A stretch of 64,000 nucleotides of DNA from Bacillota bacterium (GCA_023455425.1 JAEYCM010000046.1:1-64000), one strand, 5' to 3'; positions 25,711 to 35,057 are shown, numbered from the stretch's first letter. Numbers and translations: made by a program. The notes: a model not told the origin generated them from the letters alone.

Positions 25711-26157
25711 TTATTTGATAACGCCCTTCTGGATCATCACGTTCGCGTAGATCGCCTCTTCGCCGGTCTGGACGATGCAGTACGATTTCTTGGCTTCCTC
25801 ATAGAAGCGGAAGCGCTCATAAAAGCCGATGGCGCTCATACCGCGCGGTTCATATTTGGTGACGATCTCCTTATATGTTTCCCAGATGGGAACTTCCAGG
25901 TTTTTATCGCACGCGGCGGTTTCCATCAGCATGACGGGCGTGGGTACGTAGCTGTCGCAGGGCATCATCTGCAAAATGGCTTCCAGCAGCGCGGGGATGC
26001 CGATGCCGTCGGCGCGCAAAAATTTGCAATTGCCCTCATGCGCGAATCGTTTTCCGGGGAAGTTTCCGTCCCCCAATACGATGACGTCGCTGTGTCCCAT
26101 TTCGCACAATGTGGCCAAAAGCTCCGGTGAAAGGACCTTGGGTACGCCCAGTAACAT
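25711..26157 (-). CDS. fucU: FucU/RbsD family sugar mutarotase (L-fucose mutarotase)
   Basis: A 148-residue protein starting MLLGVPKVLSPELLATLCEM. FucU interconverts the anomers of L-fucose so that the isomerase gets its substrate. The family histidine is in MGHSDVIVLGDGNFP, and the sugar-binding tail includes FYERFRFYEEAKKSYCIVQTGE. The start at ATG 26157 is fixed by AAGGAGGAAACAGAT; a frame to 26175 has no site. It lies downstream of the LacI regulator gene on the same strand with an operator between them. The context with fucI supports L-fucose rather than ribose. Confidence 0.93.
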   Translation of the reverse strand: MLLGVPKVLSPELLATLCEMGHSDVIVLGDGNFPGKRFAHEGNCKFLRADGIGIPALLEAILQMMPCDSYVPTPVMLMETAACDKNLEVPIWETYKEIVTKYEPRGMSAIGFYERFRFYEEAKKSYCIVQTGEEAIYANVMIQKGVIK

Positions 26158-26224
26158 ATCTGTTTCCTCCTTCAAGCAGCGTTTATGCGGGTATTCATAT
26201 CCGAATTAGCGCACAACTATACAG

Positions 26225-26236
26225 CGAAACGTTTCG
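26225..26236. promoter_or_regulatory. LacI-type operator upstream of fucU
   Basis: The perfect 12-base palindrome CGAAACGTTTCG, central CpG as in LacI/GalR-family operators. It lies between the regulator gene and fucU. Confidence 0.85.
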
Positions 26237-26281
26237 TCCCGCGGCAACAAGTCCGGCTATCGAATTGCAATTTGTTATAAA

Positions 26282-27289
26282 TCAAAGGGTTGCGACGGAT
26301 TCGTGGAGCAGCAGTTCACCCTTGAGGCGCAGCATCAGTGGGAAGGAGGTGTAATCCTCCCGCATGCGCCGCACCAATGTCGTCGCGGTCTGTTCGGCGA
26401 TCAACTCCATCGGCTGAATGACGATGGAAAGCGGCGGGTTGAACATTTTGGTGAGCCGGACCTCGTCAAAGCCGATAAACGAGATATCACCGGGGATTTT
26501 CAGCTTGCGCTCATAGGCGGCGGTGACCGCGCCGAGCGTCATATCATAGTTGGTGGCGAATATCGCGGTGGGCGGGTCCTGCATATCCATAAACTCGCAG
26601 AACAGGCGGTAGCCCGATTCATAGCTGAAATCGCCCATCCGCATCAGGGAAGGGTCGAGCGGTATGGAATAATCCGCAAGCACGCGCTGGTAGCCCAGCG
26701 TACGCTCATAGCCGGTGGAAATGTCGTTGGGACCCATCATGATGCCAATCCTGCGGTGGCGGTTCATCAAAAGGTGTTCCACCGCGGCATACGAAATGCC
26801 GGAATTGTCCACCAGTATCCGGTCGTACTCAAGGCCGGATATACACCGGTCCAGCAGCACGAGCGGCACCTTGTGGCTTTGGATCTCCTTGATGGCGTTT
26901 ACCTTTTCCACATCGACGCGCCCGGGAACGAATATGATGCCGTCTACCTGCTTACCGACCAGGAATTTGACTTTATCCAATTCCTGCTCCGGGTCGTTGT
27001 TGTAGCTGCATACGATCAGGGAATATCCTTCTTGGCGCAGGCGGCCCTCAATCATGGAAAACAGGTCGGAAAAAAACGATACGGAAAGGGAGGGCAAAAG
27101 CGCGCCCACCGTCATGGTCTTGCTGGTTTTCAGGCTCCGCGCCGTCAGGTTGACCTTGAAATCCAGCACGTCGATGGCATGGTCAATAAGCACCTTGTTT
27201 TCTTCAAGAACATTTCCGCCGTTGATGTATTTGGATATAGTGGATATGGAAAGGCCGGTCAGCCTGGCGACATCCTTAATATTGGACAC
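26282..27289 (-). CDS. LacI family regulator of the fucose genes
   Basis: A 335-residue regulator. The N-terminal helix-turn-helix MSNIKDVARLTGLSISTISK is complete, and the C-terminal part is a periplasmic-binding-protein-like ligand domain (DGIIFVPGR, VPLVLLDR, ISFIGFDEVRL). Three sites matching CGAAACSTTTCG occur: before fucU, before its own gene, and before the ABC operon. The ligand is probably L-fucose or L-fuculose, by context only. The promoter on the minus strand is TTGACA-18-TACAAT with an operator directly downstream, which implies autorepression. Confidence 0.92.
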   Translation of the reverse strand: MSNIKDVARLTGLSISTISKYINGGNVLEENKVLIDHAIDVLDFKVNLTARSLKTSKTMTVGALLPSLSVSFFSDLFSMIEGRLRQEGYSLIVCSYNNDPEQELDKVKFLVGKQVDGIIFVPGRVDVEKVNAIKEIQSHKVPLVLLDRCISGLEYDRILVDNSGISYAAVEHLLMNRHRRIGIMMGPNDISTGYERTLGYQRVLADYSIPLDPSLMRMGDFSYESGYRLFCEFMDMQDPPTAIFATNYDMTLGAVTAAYERKLKIPGDISFIGFDEVRLTKMFNPPLSIVIQPMELIAEQTATTLVRRMREDYTSFPLMLRLKGELLLHESVATL

Positions 27290-27326
27290 TGGATTCCTCC
27301 CGCTTAAATTAGAAGCAAAAATTGCG

Positions 27327-27338
27327 CGAAACCTTTCA
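27327..27338. promoter_or_regulatory. LacI-type operator at the regulator's own promoter
   Basis: CGAAACCTTTCA, differing from the fucU operator at two positions. It lies just downstream of the -10 of the regulator promoter. Confidence 0.75.
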
Positions 27339-27341
27339 CTT

Positions 27342-27371
27342 ATTGTAATATGCTCTGTAACCCGCTGTCAA
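27342..27371 (-). promoter_or_regulatory. Promoter of the LacI regulator gene
   Basis: On the minus strand TTGACA (27366-27371) and TACAAT (27342-27347), spaced 18. Confidence 0.75.
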
Positions 27372-27532
27372 GCGGGGCTGAGCCCTGCGCCGGCAGGGAA
27401 AAACACGGTTCGCCAAATTGCAAACGCTATCGCGCAACATCCGCGGAATATGCCGGGAAATAGGGAAATACCGGAGAAATCGAAGGAAGTTGCCGCCCAT
27501 GCGAGCTGGCCGTATAGTAATACATTTCCGTG

Positions 27533-27579
27533 TTGACAATGCAATTTTGCATGTGTTATAATTCAAGCGAAACGTTACG
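27533..27579 (+). promoter_or_regulatory. Promoter and operator of the fucose ABC operon
   Basis: TTGACA (27533-27538) and TATAAT (27557-27562) spaced 18, followed by CGAAACGTTACG at 27568-27579 over the expected start point. The same layout (TTGACA, -10, operator) is found at the divergent regulator gene. A roughly 230-base leader without any reading frame of note follows before the first ABC gene. Confidence 0.82.
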
Positions 27580-27803
27580 TGATATATTGCATTAACACAA
27601 TAAAAACAACAGCGACAAAGCAGCAAGGATTGAAAACCGGCCAATTTGGAATAAAAGCGCAGAAAAACGGATAATACAATTCCAGATTTCGACTTTTTAC
27701 GAAAGTTCACAGACTTAAGCGGCAGGCGCACTAGCAAAGGAGCGGGGCGCTGTAAGCGGACCGGTGCGGTCGGGCTAAAATTCATGGCTAAGAGGTGATA
27801 CCT

Positions 27804-29294
27804 ATGGCAGAAGTATTGCTCCAGATGGAAAACATACAGAAGTATTTTCCCGGCGTCCATGCGCTGGATAACGCGGCACTTACCGTCAACGAGGGCGAGG
27901 TGCATGCGCTTATCGGGGAAAACGGCGCGGGCAAATCCACGCTCATGAAGATATTGAACGGTATCTATAAAAAGGATGGAGGTACCATCCGCATCCGCGG
28001 GGAAGAGGTGGACATTACCTCTCCCGAGCGTGCAAAGGAACTGAGGATCGGCATCATCCACCAGGAATTGAATCTCATGCCGCATCTTACGGTGGCGGAA
28101 AATATTTTTATCGGCCGTGAGTTTAAAAAGGGTGTGTTCCTGGACGACACAAAGGCGAACAAGGAGGCGAAAAAGCTTCTTGATTCGCTGCATATCGATA
28201 TCAGCCCCACGGCGACCATCGAATCCCTCACCGTCGCCAAACAGCAGATGGTGGAAATCGCCAAGGCGCTTTCCTTCGACAGCGAGCTGTTGGTCATGGA
28301 CGAACCCACCGCGGCGCTTACCGAAAACGAAATCCAGGAGCTGTTCAAGTTTATTCGGAATCTTCGCGCCAAGGGCCACGGCATCATCTATATCTCCCAC
28401 CGGCTTGACGAGCTGCCCGTGATTACGGACCGCATCACCGTCATGCGGGACGGCCAGTATGTGGGTACCGTCAATACGCCGGACGTCACCAAGCAGCAGA
28501 TCATTTCCATGATGGTGGGCCGCACCATTTATGAAGAACCCAAGAGCAAGAGCGACGTCCCCGAAGGCGCGCCTGTGGTATTGGAAGCGCGCAACCTGGT
28601 CGCGAAGAACGTCAAAAACGTATCCTTCACGCTACGGCGCGGTGAAATACTGGGCTTTGCTGGGCTCATGGGGGCGGGCAGGACGGAAACCATGCGGGCG
28701 CTCTTTGGAGCGGACGAACTCGTTTCCGGAGAAATTTTCTTAAACGGCAAACAAGTGACCATCAAATCCCCTTACGACGCGGTGCGGCTGGGCATCGGCT
28801 ATCTTTCCGAGGACCGCAAGGCGTTCGGCCTTGCGACGGGGCTTTCCGTGCGCGACAACTGCGTACTGCCCAGCCTCGAAAACTATACGTTCGGCCCGTT
28901 TACCAGCGACGGCAAAATTGAAAAAACCACCAAAGAGTACATCGATAAAATCAACATCAAGACGCCGACCTCCGCGCAGTTGGTCAAAAATCTGTCCGGC
29001 GGCAACCAGCAGAAGATCGTTATTGCAAAATGGCTCATCCGCAACTGCGATATTCTCATATTCGATGAGCCCACCCGCGGCATAGACGTCGGCGCAAAGA
29101 GTGAAATTTACAAGCTGATGCGCCAGCTCGCGGAGGAACATAAGGCCATCATCATGATCTCTTCGGAAATGCCTGAGCTTCTGCGCATGAGCGACCGCAT
29201 CATCGTCATGAACGAAGGCGCTGTCACCGGCACTGTGGACATCAGCGAGGCGTCTCAGGAAAACATCATGCACTATGCGACAGCAAACAATTGA
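27804..29294 (+). CDS. Sugar ABC transporter ATPase (RbsA/MglA type, two NBDs)
   Basis: A 496-residue tandem ATPase of the carbohydrate uptake CUT2 class. The first nucleotide domain has Walker A GENGAGKST and a loose signature (LTVAKQQMVE) with Walker B LLVMDEPTAALT; the second has the classical LSGGNQQK and LIFDEPTRGID. The second Walker A is degenerate (GLMGAGRTET), as is normal in this class. ATG 27804 is chosen because AAGAGGTGATACCT precedes it. Permease and substrate-binding genes follow directly. Given the LacI operators and fucI downstream, it likely imports L-fucose or a fucosylated sugar. Confidence 0.93.
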   Translation: MAEVLLQMENIQKYFPGVHALDNAALTVNEGEVHALIGENGAGKSTLMKILNGIYKKDGGTIRIRGEEVDITSPERAKELRIGIIHQELNLMPHLTVAENIFIGREFKKGVFLDDTKANKEAKKLLDSLHIDISPTATIESLTVAKQQMVEIAKALSFDSELLVMDEPTAALTENEIQELFKFIRNLRAKGHGIIYISHRLDELPVITDRITVMRDGQYVGTVNTPDVTKQQIISMMVGRTIYEEPKSKSDVPEGAPVVLEARNLVAKNVKNVSFTLRRGEILGFAGLMGAGRTETMRALFGADELVSGEIFLNGKQVTIKSPYDAVRLGIGYLSEDRKAFGLATGLSVRDNCVLPSLENYTFGPFTSDGKIEKTTKEYIDKINIKTPTSAQLVKNLSGGNQQKIVIAKWLIRNCDILIFDEPTRGIDVGAKSEIYKLMRQLAEEHKAIIMISSEMPELLRMSDRIIVMNEGAVTGTVDISEASQENIMHYATANN

Positions 29295-29303
29295 GGTGGA
29301 AAC

Positions 29304-30290
29304 ATGGAAAACGTAAAAAGCAACAAAGTCAAATTGAACATGCAAAAACTGCTGGCGCCTGGCGTACTGGTTCTGTTGTATGTGTTCTTCTCCATCTTCG
29401 GGACGAACTTCTTTTCCGTTGATTATCTGATCAACATTCTGGATGCCTCCTATTATATCGGCTTCATGGCCATCGGCGTCACGTTCGTCATCATCACCGG
29501 CGGTATCGACCTTTCTTTGGGCACCACCATGATGTGCGGCGCGCTCCTGGGCGGCGCTGCGTATAACATCTGGAAATGGCCCATCATCGTGGCGCTCGTG
29601 CTCGCCGTGGTTGTCGCCACCATCATTGGTATCATCAACGGCGTATTCGTCGCTTACTTGAAGCTCCCGCCCTTTATCGCAACGCTGGGCACCCAGATGA
29701 TGGGCATGGGCTTTGGCGCAATCGTCACCAAGGTGATGACCATGCGCTATCCCACCGTGGGCACGCCGGACGGTTGGTTCAAGTATGTGTTCTATAAGAC
29801 GGCCACCGGCTTCCCGATCGGCGTGGTTTGGCTGATCGTCGCGTTCTTTATCGCATATCTGCTGCTCAATAAAACGCGCTTTGGCCGCTATACGTTCGCC
29901 ATCGGTTCCAACCATGAGGCTGTGCGCCTCTCGGGTATCAGAACCCAGCGCTGGATCACCGGCGTGTACACGCTGTGCGGCTTCTTCTCCGGCCTTGCGG
30001 GTATTTTCTACGCCGCGGCCTACACCACCATTATCCCGAGCACGGGCAACGGCCTTGAGCTCCTTGCCATCGCGGGCGTCGTCATCGGCGGCACCTCCAT
30101 GGCGGGCGGTGTCGGCAGCCTCACAGGCACCATCATCGGCGTGTTTGTCATGAGCGTATTGAAGCAGGGCCTGATGTCTATGGGCCTGCAGGGCCATTGG
30201 CAGACGTTCTTCACCGGTTTTGTGGTCGTTGGCGCGGTGCTCATCGACAATTACCGTATGGCAGCCGCCAACAAGGTCAAGGTCGGCTAA
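29304..30290 (+). CDS. Sugar ABC transporter permease (RbsC type)
   Basis: A 328-residue permease with about eight to ten hydrophobic segments and the CUT2-family cytoplasmic stretch GSNHEAVRLSGIRT. It starts ten bases after the ATPase stop with a GAGGTGGAAAC site. It forms the channel with two copies in the membrane. Substrate as for the operon. Confidence 0.93.
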   Translation: MENVKSNKVKLNMQKLLAPGVLVLLYVFFSIFGTNFFSVDYLINILDASYYIGFMAIGVTFVIITGGIDLSLGTTMMCGALLGGAAYNIWKWPIIVALVLAVVVATIIGIINGVFVAYLKLPPFIATLGTQMMGMGFGAIVTKVMTMRYPTVGTPDGWFKYVFYKTATGFPIGVVWLIVAFFIAYLLLNKTRFGRYTFAIGSNHEAVRLSGIRTQRWITGVYTLCGFFSGLAGIFYAAAYTTIIPSTGNGLELLAIAGVVIGGTSMAGGVGSLTGTIIGVFVMSVLKQGLMSMGLQGHWQTFFTGFVVVGAVLIDNYRMAAANKVKVG

Positions 30291-30361
30291 ACCAAATTGA
30301 TTTTCAGTTTCCGGCAAAACTGCCGGGAAGTAAACCATAACAAACAGGAGGAAAGAATCTT

Positions 30362-31510
30362 ATGAAAAAGACCCTCGCAATACTGCTTGTGGTGCTGATG
30401 AGCATTGCAGCGTTCGGTTGCGCAGCGACCCCGGCTCCCGCGCCTGAGGCTCCCGCCGCCACCGAAGCGCCCGCCGCCGCCACCGAAGCGCCCGCTGCGG
30501 AACAGCCCGCTGGCAAACCCTACATTGCTATGATTTCCAAGGGCTTCCAGCACCAGTTCTGGCAGACCGTAAAAGCGGGTGCGGATGCCGCCGCCGCTCA
30601 GTACAACGTTGAGATCACCTTTGACGGTCCTCCGTCCGAGTCCGAAATCAGCACCCAGATCGACCAGCTCAACGCGGTTCTTGCAAAGAACCCCGCCGCT
30701 CTGTGCCTGGCCGCTCTCGACACCGAGTCCGTGACCACGCAGCTCAACGACACCAAGGCAAAGGGCATCCCCGTTGTCGGCTTTGACTCCGGCGTTCCCA
30801 ATGCGCCCGAAGGCACCATCGCTTCCACCGCCTCCACCAACAATGAAAACGCCGGCGCAGGCGCTGCAGAAGAAATGTTCAAGCTCGTCCAGGACAAGAT
30901 CGCTGCCGCTACTCCCGAAAGTCCGGTCATCATCGGCGTATTGAGCCAGGATGCGACCTCCGCTTCCGTTGTGGGCCGTACCGTCGGCTTCCTCAACAAG
31001 ATGGCTGAGCTCTCTGAAGGCGTGAAGGCTGGCGAAGTCGCCATCACCGGTCATGACAAGTATGCGAAGGCTTCCACCTCCGGCAAGGTTTCCGTGGAGC
31101 TGAACATCCTCGTTCCCGCCTCCACCAACACCACCGATATGCAGACCACCGCGCAGGGTCTCTTTGCCAAGAAGGGTCTTGCGGGCATCTTCTGCTCCAA
31201 TGAAGGCGCTGTTGCCGGTCTGCTCGCCGCCACCACGGACGGCCAGGATCTCGACCGCACGAACGGCAAGTATAAGGACGTCGCCGTCATCGGCTTCGAC
31301 GCAGGCGCAAGCCAGAAGAACGCTGTCAAGAACGGCTGGTTCAATGGTTCCATCACCCAGGATCCGTACATGATCGGCTTCCTCGCGGTTGAACTCGCGG
31401 TGAAGGCCATGAACGGCGAAGCTGTGGACGAAATCGTTGACACCGGGTTCCAGTACTACACCGCCGCCAACATGGACGACGCGAAGATCGCTCCCTTGCT
31501 CTACGATTAA
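30362..31510 (+). CDS. Sugar ABC transporter substrate-binding lipoprotein
   Basis: A 382-residue lipoprotein. The signal peptide ends in AAFGC (Cys at residue 20) and is followed by a proline/alanine/glutamate linker repeating APEAPAATEAPAA, then the periplasmic-binding-protein-1 fold (KPYIAMISKGFQHQFWQTVK; DGPPSESEISTQIDQ). AGGAGGAAAGAATC precedes the ATG. A strong terminator follows, separating the operon from fucI. The linker is closely similar to that of the second substrate-binding protein at 61475. Confidence 0.93.
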   Translation: MKKTLAILLVVLMSIAAFGCAATPAPAPEAPAATEAPAAATEAPAAEQPAGKPYIAMISKGFQHQFWQTVKAGADAAAAQYNVEITFDGPPSESEISTQIDQLNAVLAKNPAALCLAALDTESVTTQLNDTKAKGIPVVGFDSGVPNAPEGTIASTASTNNENAGAGAAEEMFKLVQDKIAAATPESPVIIGVLSQDATSASVVGRTVGFLNKMAELSEGVKAGEVAITGHDKYAKASTSGKVSVELNILVPASTNTTDMQTTAQGLFAKKGLAGIFCSNEGAVAGLLAATTDGQDLDRTNGKYKDVAVIGFDAGASQKNAVKNGWFNGSITQDPYMIGFLAVELAVKAMNGEAVDEIVDTGFQYYTAANMDDAKIAPLLYD

Positions 31511-31537
31511 TCAAAGAAGCGAATCATCCATAATAAA

Positions 31538-31566
31538 ATGCCCCCCGTCCCTTGGCGGGGGGCATC
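31538..31566 (+). terminator. Terminator after the fucose ABC operon
   Basis: Ten-base-pair stem ATGCCCCCCG / CGGGGGGCAT with an eight-base loop, then CTTAACAAAATTC. Strong stem but weak T-run. Confidence 0.65.
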
Positions 31567-31699
31567 TTAACAAAATTCCCATGGCATTGTAGAACGTTCA
31601 TGCTATCTATTGCAAAAGGATAACCCCCTGCGGCACGGCGTGCGGATACGTACGCAATGCATGCGGGAGAATATAGAGACACCACGAAAGGAGCTTATT

Positions 31700-33466
31700 A
31701 TGGTAAAAATCGGTATACGCCCCACCATCGACGGCCGGCGCAACGGCGTACGCGAATCGCTGGAAGAAAAAACGATGGGCATGGCAAAGTCCGCCGCCAA
31801 ATTGATTTCTGAAAACGTCAAATATCCCGATGGCACGCCCGTGGAGGTCGTCATTGCGGATACCACCATCGGCGGCGTGTATGAGGCCGCCAAGTGCCAG
31901 GAAAAGTTCGAGCGCGAAGGCGTGGGCGTGACCCTCACCGTCACCCCCTGCTGGTGCTACGGCACGGAGACCATGGATATGGACCCCAAGACCATCAAGG
32001 CCGTATGGGGCTTTAACGGCACGGAACGTCCGGGCGCGGTCTATCTTGCGGCGGTCCTTTCCGCCCACGCGCAGAAGGGCCTGCCCGCATTCGGCATCTA
32101 TGGCCGTGATGTGCAGGATCTTTCGGACAACAGCATCCCCGCGGACGTTTCGGAGAAGATCCTTCGCTTTGCCCGCGCGGGCGTTGCGGCGGCTTCCCTT
32201 CGCGCCAAGAGCTACCTGCAGATCGGCTCCATGTGCATGGGCATTGCGGGCTCTATCCTCAACCAGGACATGTTCCAGGAATACTTCGGCATGCGCTCCG
32301 AGTCGGTGGATGAAACGGAACTCCTGCGCCGCGTCGACCTGGGCATTTACGATCATGAAGAGTTCGAGCGCGCGCTCAAGTGGACAAAGGAACACTGCAA
32401 AGAAGGTTTCGACCCCAACCCCGCGGACAAACAGTTTACCCGCGAGGAAAAGGACGCCCAGTGGGAATTCTGCGTCAAGTGCATGCTGATCGTACGAGAC
32501 CTGATGGTGGGCAACCCCCGCCTGGCCGAGCTGGGCTTTATAGAGGAAAGCTGCGGCCACAACGCCATCGCGGGCGGTATTCAGGGCCAGCGCCAGTGGA
32601 CGGATTACAAGCCGAATTTCGATTTCCTGGAGGCCATGCTTAACAGCCAGTTCGATTGGAACGGCATCCGTCCTTCCTATATCCTTGCCACCGAAAACGA
32701 CACACTCAACGGCATGACCATGCTCTTTGAGCACCTGCTGACCAACACGCCCGGTATCTTCGCGGATGTACGCACTTATTGGAGCCCGGAGGCTGTCAAG
32801 CGCGTGACCGGCAAGGAATTGACAGGCGACGCCAAGAACGGCATCATCCACCTCATCAACTCCGGCGCTGCGGCTCTGGACGGCACCGGCGCCGCCAAGA
32901 CGAGTGACGGCAAGCACACTATCAAACCCTCCTATGAGATGAGCCAGGAGGACGCTGAGGCCTGCCTCAAGGCGACCCAGTGGTGCCCGGCCAACAAGGG
33001 CTACTTCCGCGGGGGCGGATTTTCATCCAACTTCATCGGCGGCACGCGCGGCGGCATGCCCGTCACCATGGCGCGTCTCAATTACGTGAAAGGCCTTGGC
33101 CCTGTCCTGCAGCTTGCAGAAGGCTACAGCTGCGAGCTTGACCCGGAAGTACACGCAAAGCTCGACGGCCGCACCGATCCCACCTGGCCCACCACCTGGT
33201 TTGCGCCGCGCGTAACCGGCAAGGGCGCGTTTACGGATGTGTACAGCGTGATGGCCAACTGGGGCGCAAACCACGGCGCGTTCTGCTGCGGCCATGTGGG
33301 CGCGGACCTCATCACGTTTGCCTCCATGCTGCGTATTCCCGTTTCCATGCACAACGTGGAGAAGGAAAACATCTTCCGTCCCGCGGCCTGGGCGGCGTTT
33401 GGCACGGATGACCTTGAGGCTGCGGATTACCGCGCCTGCAGCGCGTTCGGCCCGCTGTACAAGTAG
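31700..33466 (+). CDS. fucI: L-fucose isomerase
   Basis: Converts L-fucose to L-fuculose. The 588-residue length and overall sequence match the hexameric FucI family. The metal-binding Glu (FDFLEAMLNSQFDWNG) and Asp (LATENDTLNG) are 24 residues apart exactly as E337 and D361 in E. coli FucI, as far as I recall. AAAGGAGCTTATT precedes the ATG 31700; the longer frame from 31610 has no start signal. It follows the ABC operon after a terminator. No fuculokinase or fuculose-phosphate aldolase gene is in this window, so the rest of the pathway must lie elsewhere. Confidence 0.95.
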   Translation: MVKIGIRPTIDGRRNGVRESLEEKTMGMAKSAAKLISENVKYPDGTPVEVVIADTTIGGVYEAAKCQEKFEREGVGVTLTVTPCWCYGTETMDMDPKTIKAVWGFNGTERPGAVYLAAVLSAHAQKGLPAFGIYGRDVQDLSDNSIPADVSEKILRFARAGVAAASLRAKSYLQIGSMCMGIAGSILNQDMFQEYFGMRSESVDETELLRRVDLGIYDHEEFERALKWTKEHCKEGFDPNPADKQFTREEKDAQWEFCVKCMLIVRDLMVGNPRLAELGFIEESCGHNAIAGGIQGQRQWTDYKPNFDFLEAMLNSQFDWNGIRPSYILATENDTLNGMTMLFEHLLTNTPGIFADVRTYWSPEAVKRVTGKELTGDAKNGIIHLINSGAAALDGTGAAKTSDGKHTIKPSYEMSQEDAEACLKATQWCPANKGYFRGGGFSSNFIGGTRGGMPVTMARLNYVKGLGPVLQLAEGYSCELDPEVHAKLDGRTDPTWPTTWFAPRVTGKGAFTDVYSVMANWGANHGAFCCGHVGADLITFASMLRIPVSMHNVEKENIFRPAAWAAFGTDDLEAADYRACSAFGPLYK

Positions 33467-34070
33467 CCTTAAGTCCCGAAGCGCTTTCGTCGGCTGTTAT
33501 ATTGAATTCCAGTATGGGCGCTGTATCCGGCGGCCGCGCGGGGGTAAGGTATTCCTGCGCAGGGCTATGGTACAGCGCCCAACAAAATGTAGGGTTCCCA
33601 ACAGCTTCGGAAAGCCCTGGGGATCTATTTCAGAAACCGCCCTAAAATAGTTTTCAAAATGGGTGCTTAGGGCTGTTACAGCCCTAAGGGAGTGTTTGAG
33701 GGTAGAACCCTCGGTGTACCACCTTTTCCAACACGCAGGATGTTCTTTATGGGCATCCTTTTTTATTACATCGGCTGTGTGGGATGCATGGAAAAGAATT
33801 TCCTGCCCGCTTTTGAAATTCATACAGCCGGATATGTACAGGCATAGAATTTTTACTGAGGATATAAAAAACGCCCGCGAACCTTTTTATCGGTGGGTTT
33901 TCATTTCCCCGCGTCAACGTGCATAGAAATAGCTAAGAAATAGCTGTCATAGCCGCAGTTTCCCAACATTAGAGAACAAATTGCAAAAATTCATGCACGC
34001 ATGCAGGTATAAACCTGGTTGGTATGGCAATACTCACTGCATCCAAAGTATGACAGGGGAGAGATCAATC
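33467..34070. other. Gap with a long-arm stem and palindrome copy 5
   Basis: No gene supported. A ten-base stem GGGCGCTGTA (33516-33525) / TACAGCGCCC (33571-33580) encloses a 45-base GC-rich loop with its own GCGC pairing. A composite palindrome lies at 33666-33712. The rest (33720-34000) is AT-rich with no frame carrying a ribosome site. Confidence 0.55.
33666..33712. repeat. Composite palindrome copy 5 (hairpins A and B)
   Basis: Hairpin A (33666-33688): arms CTTAGGGCTGT and ACAGCCCTAAG. Hairpin B (33698-33712): GAGGGT-AGA-ACCCTC. Same orientation as copy 4. Confidence 0.87.
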
Positions 34071-35006
34071 ATGACTGTAGAAAACCGTCAATACACACAG
34101 CAACACTCCGCCCGTCTGGGTTGGAGCGCCCAGGAGGACGCCTTGCTGTTTGAGGCAGTCCGCATCGCCCGCGAGGCAGGAGCGCCGCTTAAAGCGGTGT
34201 TTGACGATGTTGCGGAGCGCACGGGCCGAAGGCCGAACAGCATACGCAATTATTACTACGCCCGCGTCAAGCAGGAAAACGGAAGCAACGCGCAACTCCA
34301 GCACAACCCGGCATTTATTCCGTTTACGGATGAAGAGATCCATCACCTGCTCACCACCGTGTTGAGTGCGCAGGCGCGCGGAGTCTCCGTGCGGGCCTGC
34401 ACATTGCAGATGGGCAATGGCGATAACCGCGCCATGCTCCGCTACCAGAACAAGTACCGTTCCCTCTTGAAGAGCAACCCGGCGCTCGTCCGGCGCGTGG
34501 CCAAGGAGCTCCGGGAACAGGGACAGCCCGCTTTTGATCCGTTTGAAAAGGCTGCGCCCGTACGCCGCGCCGGAAGGCCGCGCAAGCAAAGCGGCAGCCT
34601 ATTGGATGTGGTGGGCGGCGTTGTGAACCAACTTGACCGCGTGGAGGGCCTAGACGTATCCGCTTTCTTTGAGTCTTTAGGCGCTTTGGCCGTATCCGCG
34701 GCAAAGGGCGTCGCGGCGCAGCAGCGCCTGCAGGCAATGAACGGCGGCGAGGATATCGCGCTGCTCATGGAAGAGAACCAGGAGTTGAAGGCGCAGTTGA
34801 ACGACCAGAAGCAGGAGCTTGCCGCCCAGCGTGAACGGTTTACCACGCTGCTTGGTTATTTCCGCCAACTGATGGACGTCAACCGCGAGTTTCTGGGCAT
34901 GACCTCCGTTACGAAGGTCAGCAGCCTGAGCAACTATATCCGCGAGCTTTCCCGCAACATGGAAGACTGCGAAAAATGGATGTTTGACGTTACGCCCATG
35001 GCGTAA
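34071..35006 (+). CDS. RsfA-like DNA-binding regulator with AT-hook and coiled coil
   Basis: A 311-residue protein. The N-terminus has two Myb/SANT-like blocks, LGWSAQEDALLFEAVRIARE ... RRPNSIRNYYYARVK (residues about 14-72) and FTDEEIHHLLTTVLSAQARG (about 84-140), as in prespore-specific RsfA proteins. Around residue 170 is RRAGRPRKQ, an AT-hook-like basic patch. A coiled coil (ENQELKAQLNDQKQELAA, about 232-265) follows. AGGGGAGAGATC precedes the ATG. The likely role is a nucleoid-binding or transcription factor, possibly sporulation-linked; the exact target is unknown. A strong terminator follows. Confidence 0.78.
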   Translation: MTVENRQYTQQHSARLGWSAQEDALLFEAVRIAREAGAPLKAVFDDVAERTGRRPNSIRNYYYARVKQENGSNAQLQHNPAFIPFTDEEIHHLLTTVLSAQARGVSVRACTLQMGNGDNRAMLRYQNKYRSLLKSNPALVRRVAKELREQGQPAFDPFEKAAPVRRAGRPRKQSGSLLDVVGGVVNQLDRVEGLDVSAFFESLGALAVSAAKGVAAQQRLQAMNGGEDIALLMEENQELKAQLNDQKQELAAQRERFTTLLGYFRQLMDVNREFLGMTSVTKVSSLSNYIRELSRNMEDCEKWMFDVTPMA

Positions 35007-35023
35007 TCGTGTGAGGATGAGGA

Positions 35024-35057
35024 AAGGCTCCGGAATATTCCGGAGCCTTATTTTTTG
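35024..35057 (+). terminator. Terminator after the RsfA-like gene
   Basis: Perfect 26-base palindrome, arms AAGGCTCCGGAAT and ATTCCGGAGCCTT, then ATTTTTTG. Confidence 0.95.

Larger units (their letters stand above)
27290..27803. other. Divergent control region of the fucose regulon
   Basis: No gene seen here. It holds both promoters and two of the operators listed separately. The 5' leader of the ABC operon is A-rich near 27600-27680 and has a small hairpin-like GACCG...CGGTC at about 27758-27772. No riboswitch was recognised. Confidence 0.6.

Noticed and set aside
33663..33926. Reading frame across the A and B palindromes after fucI
   Set aside because: No ribosome site; its first part is only a translation of the palindrome.
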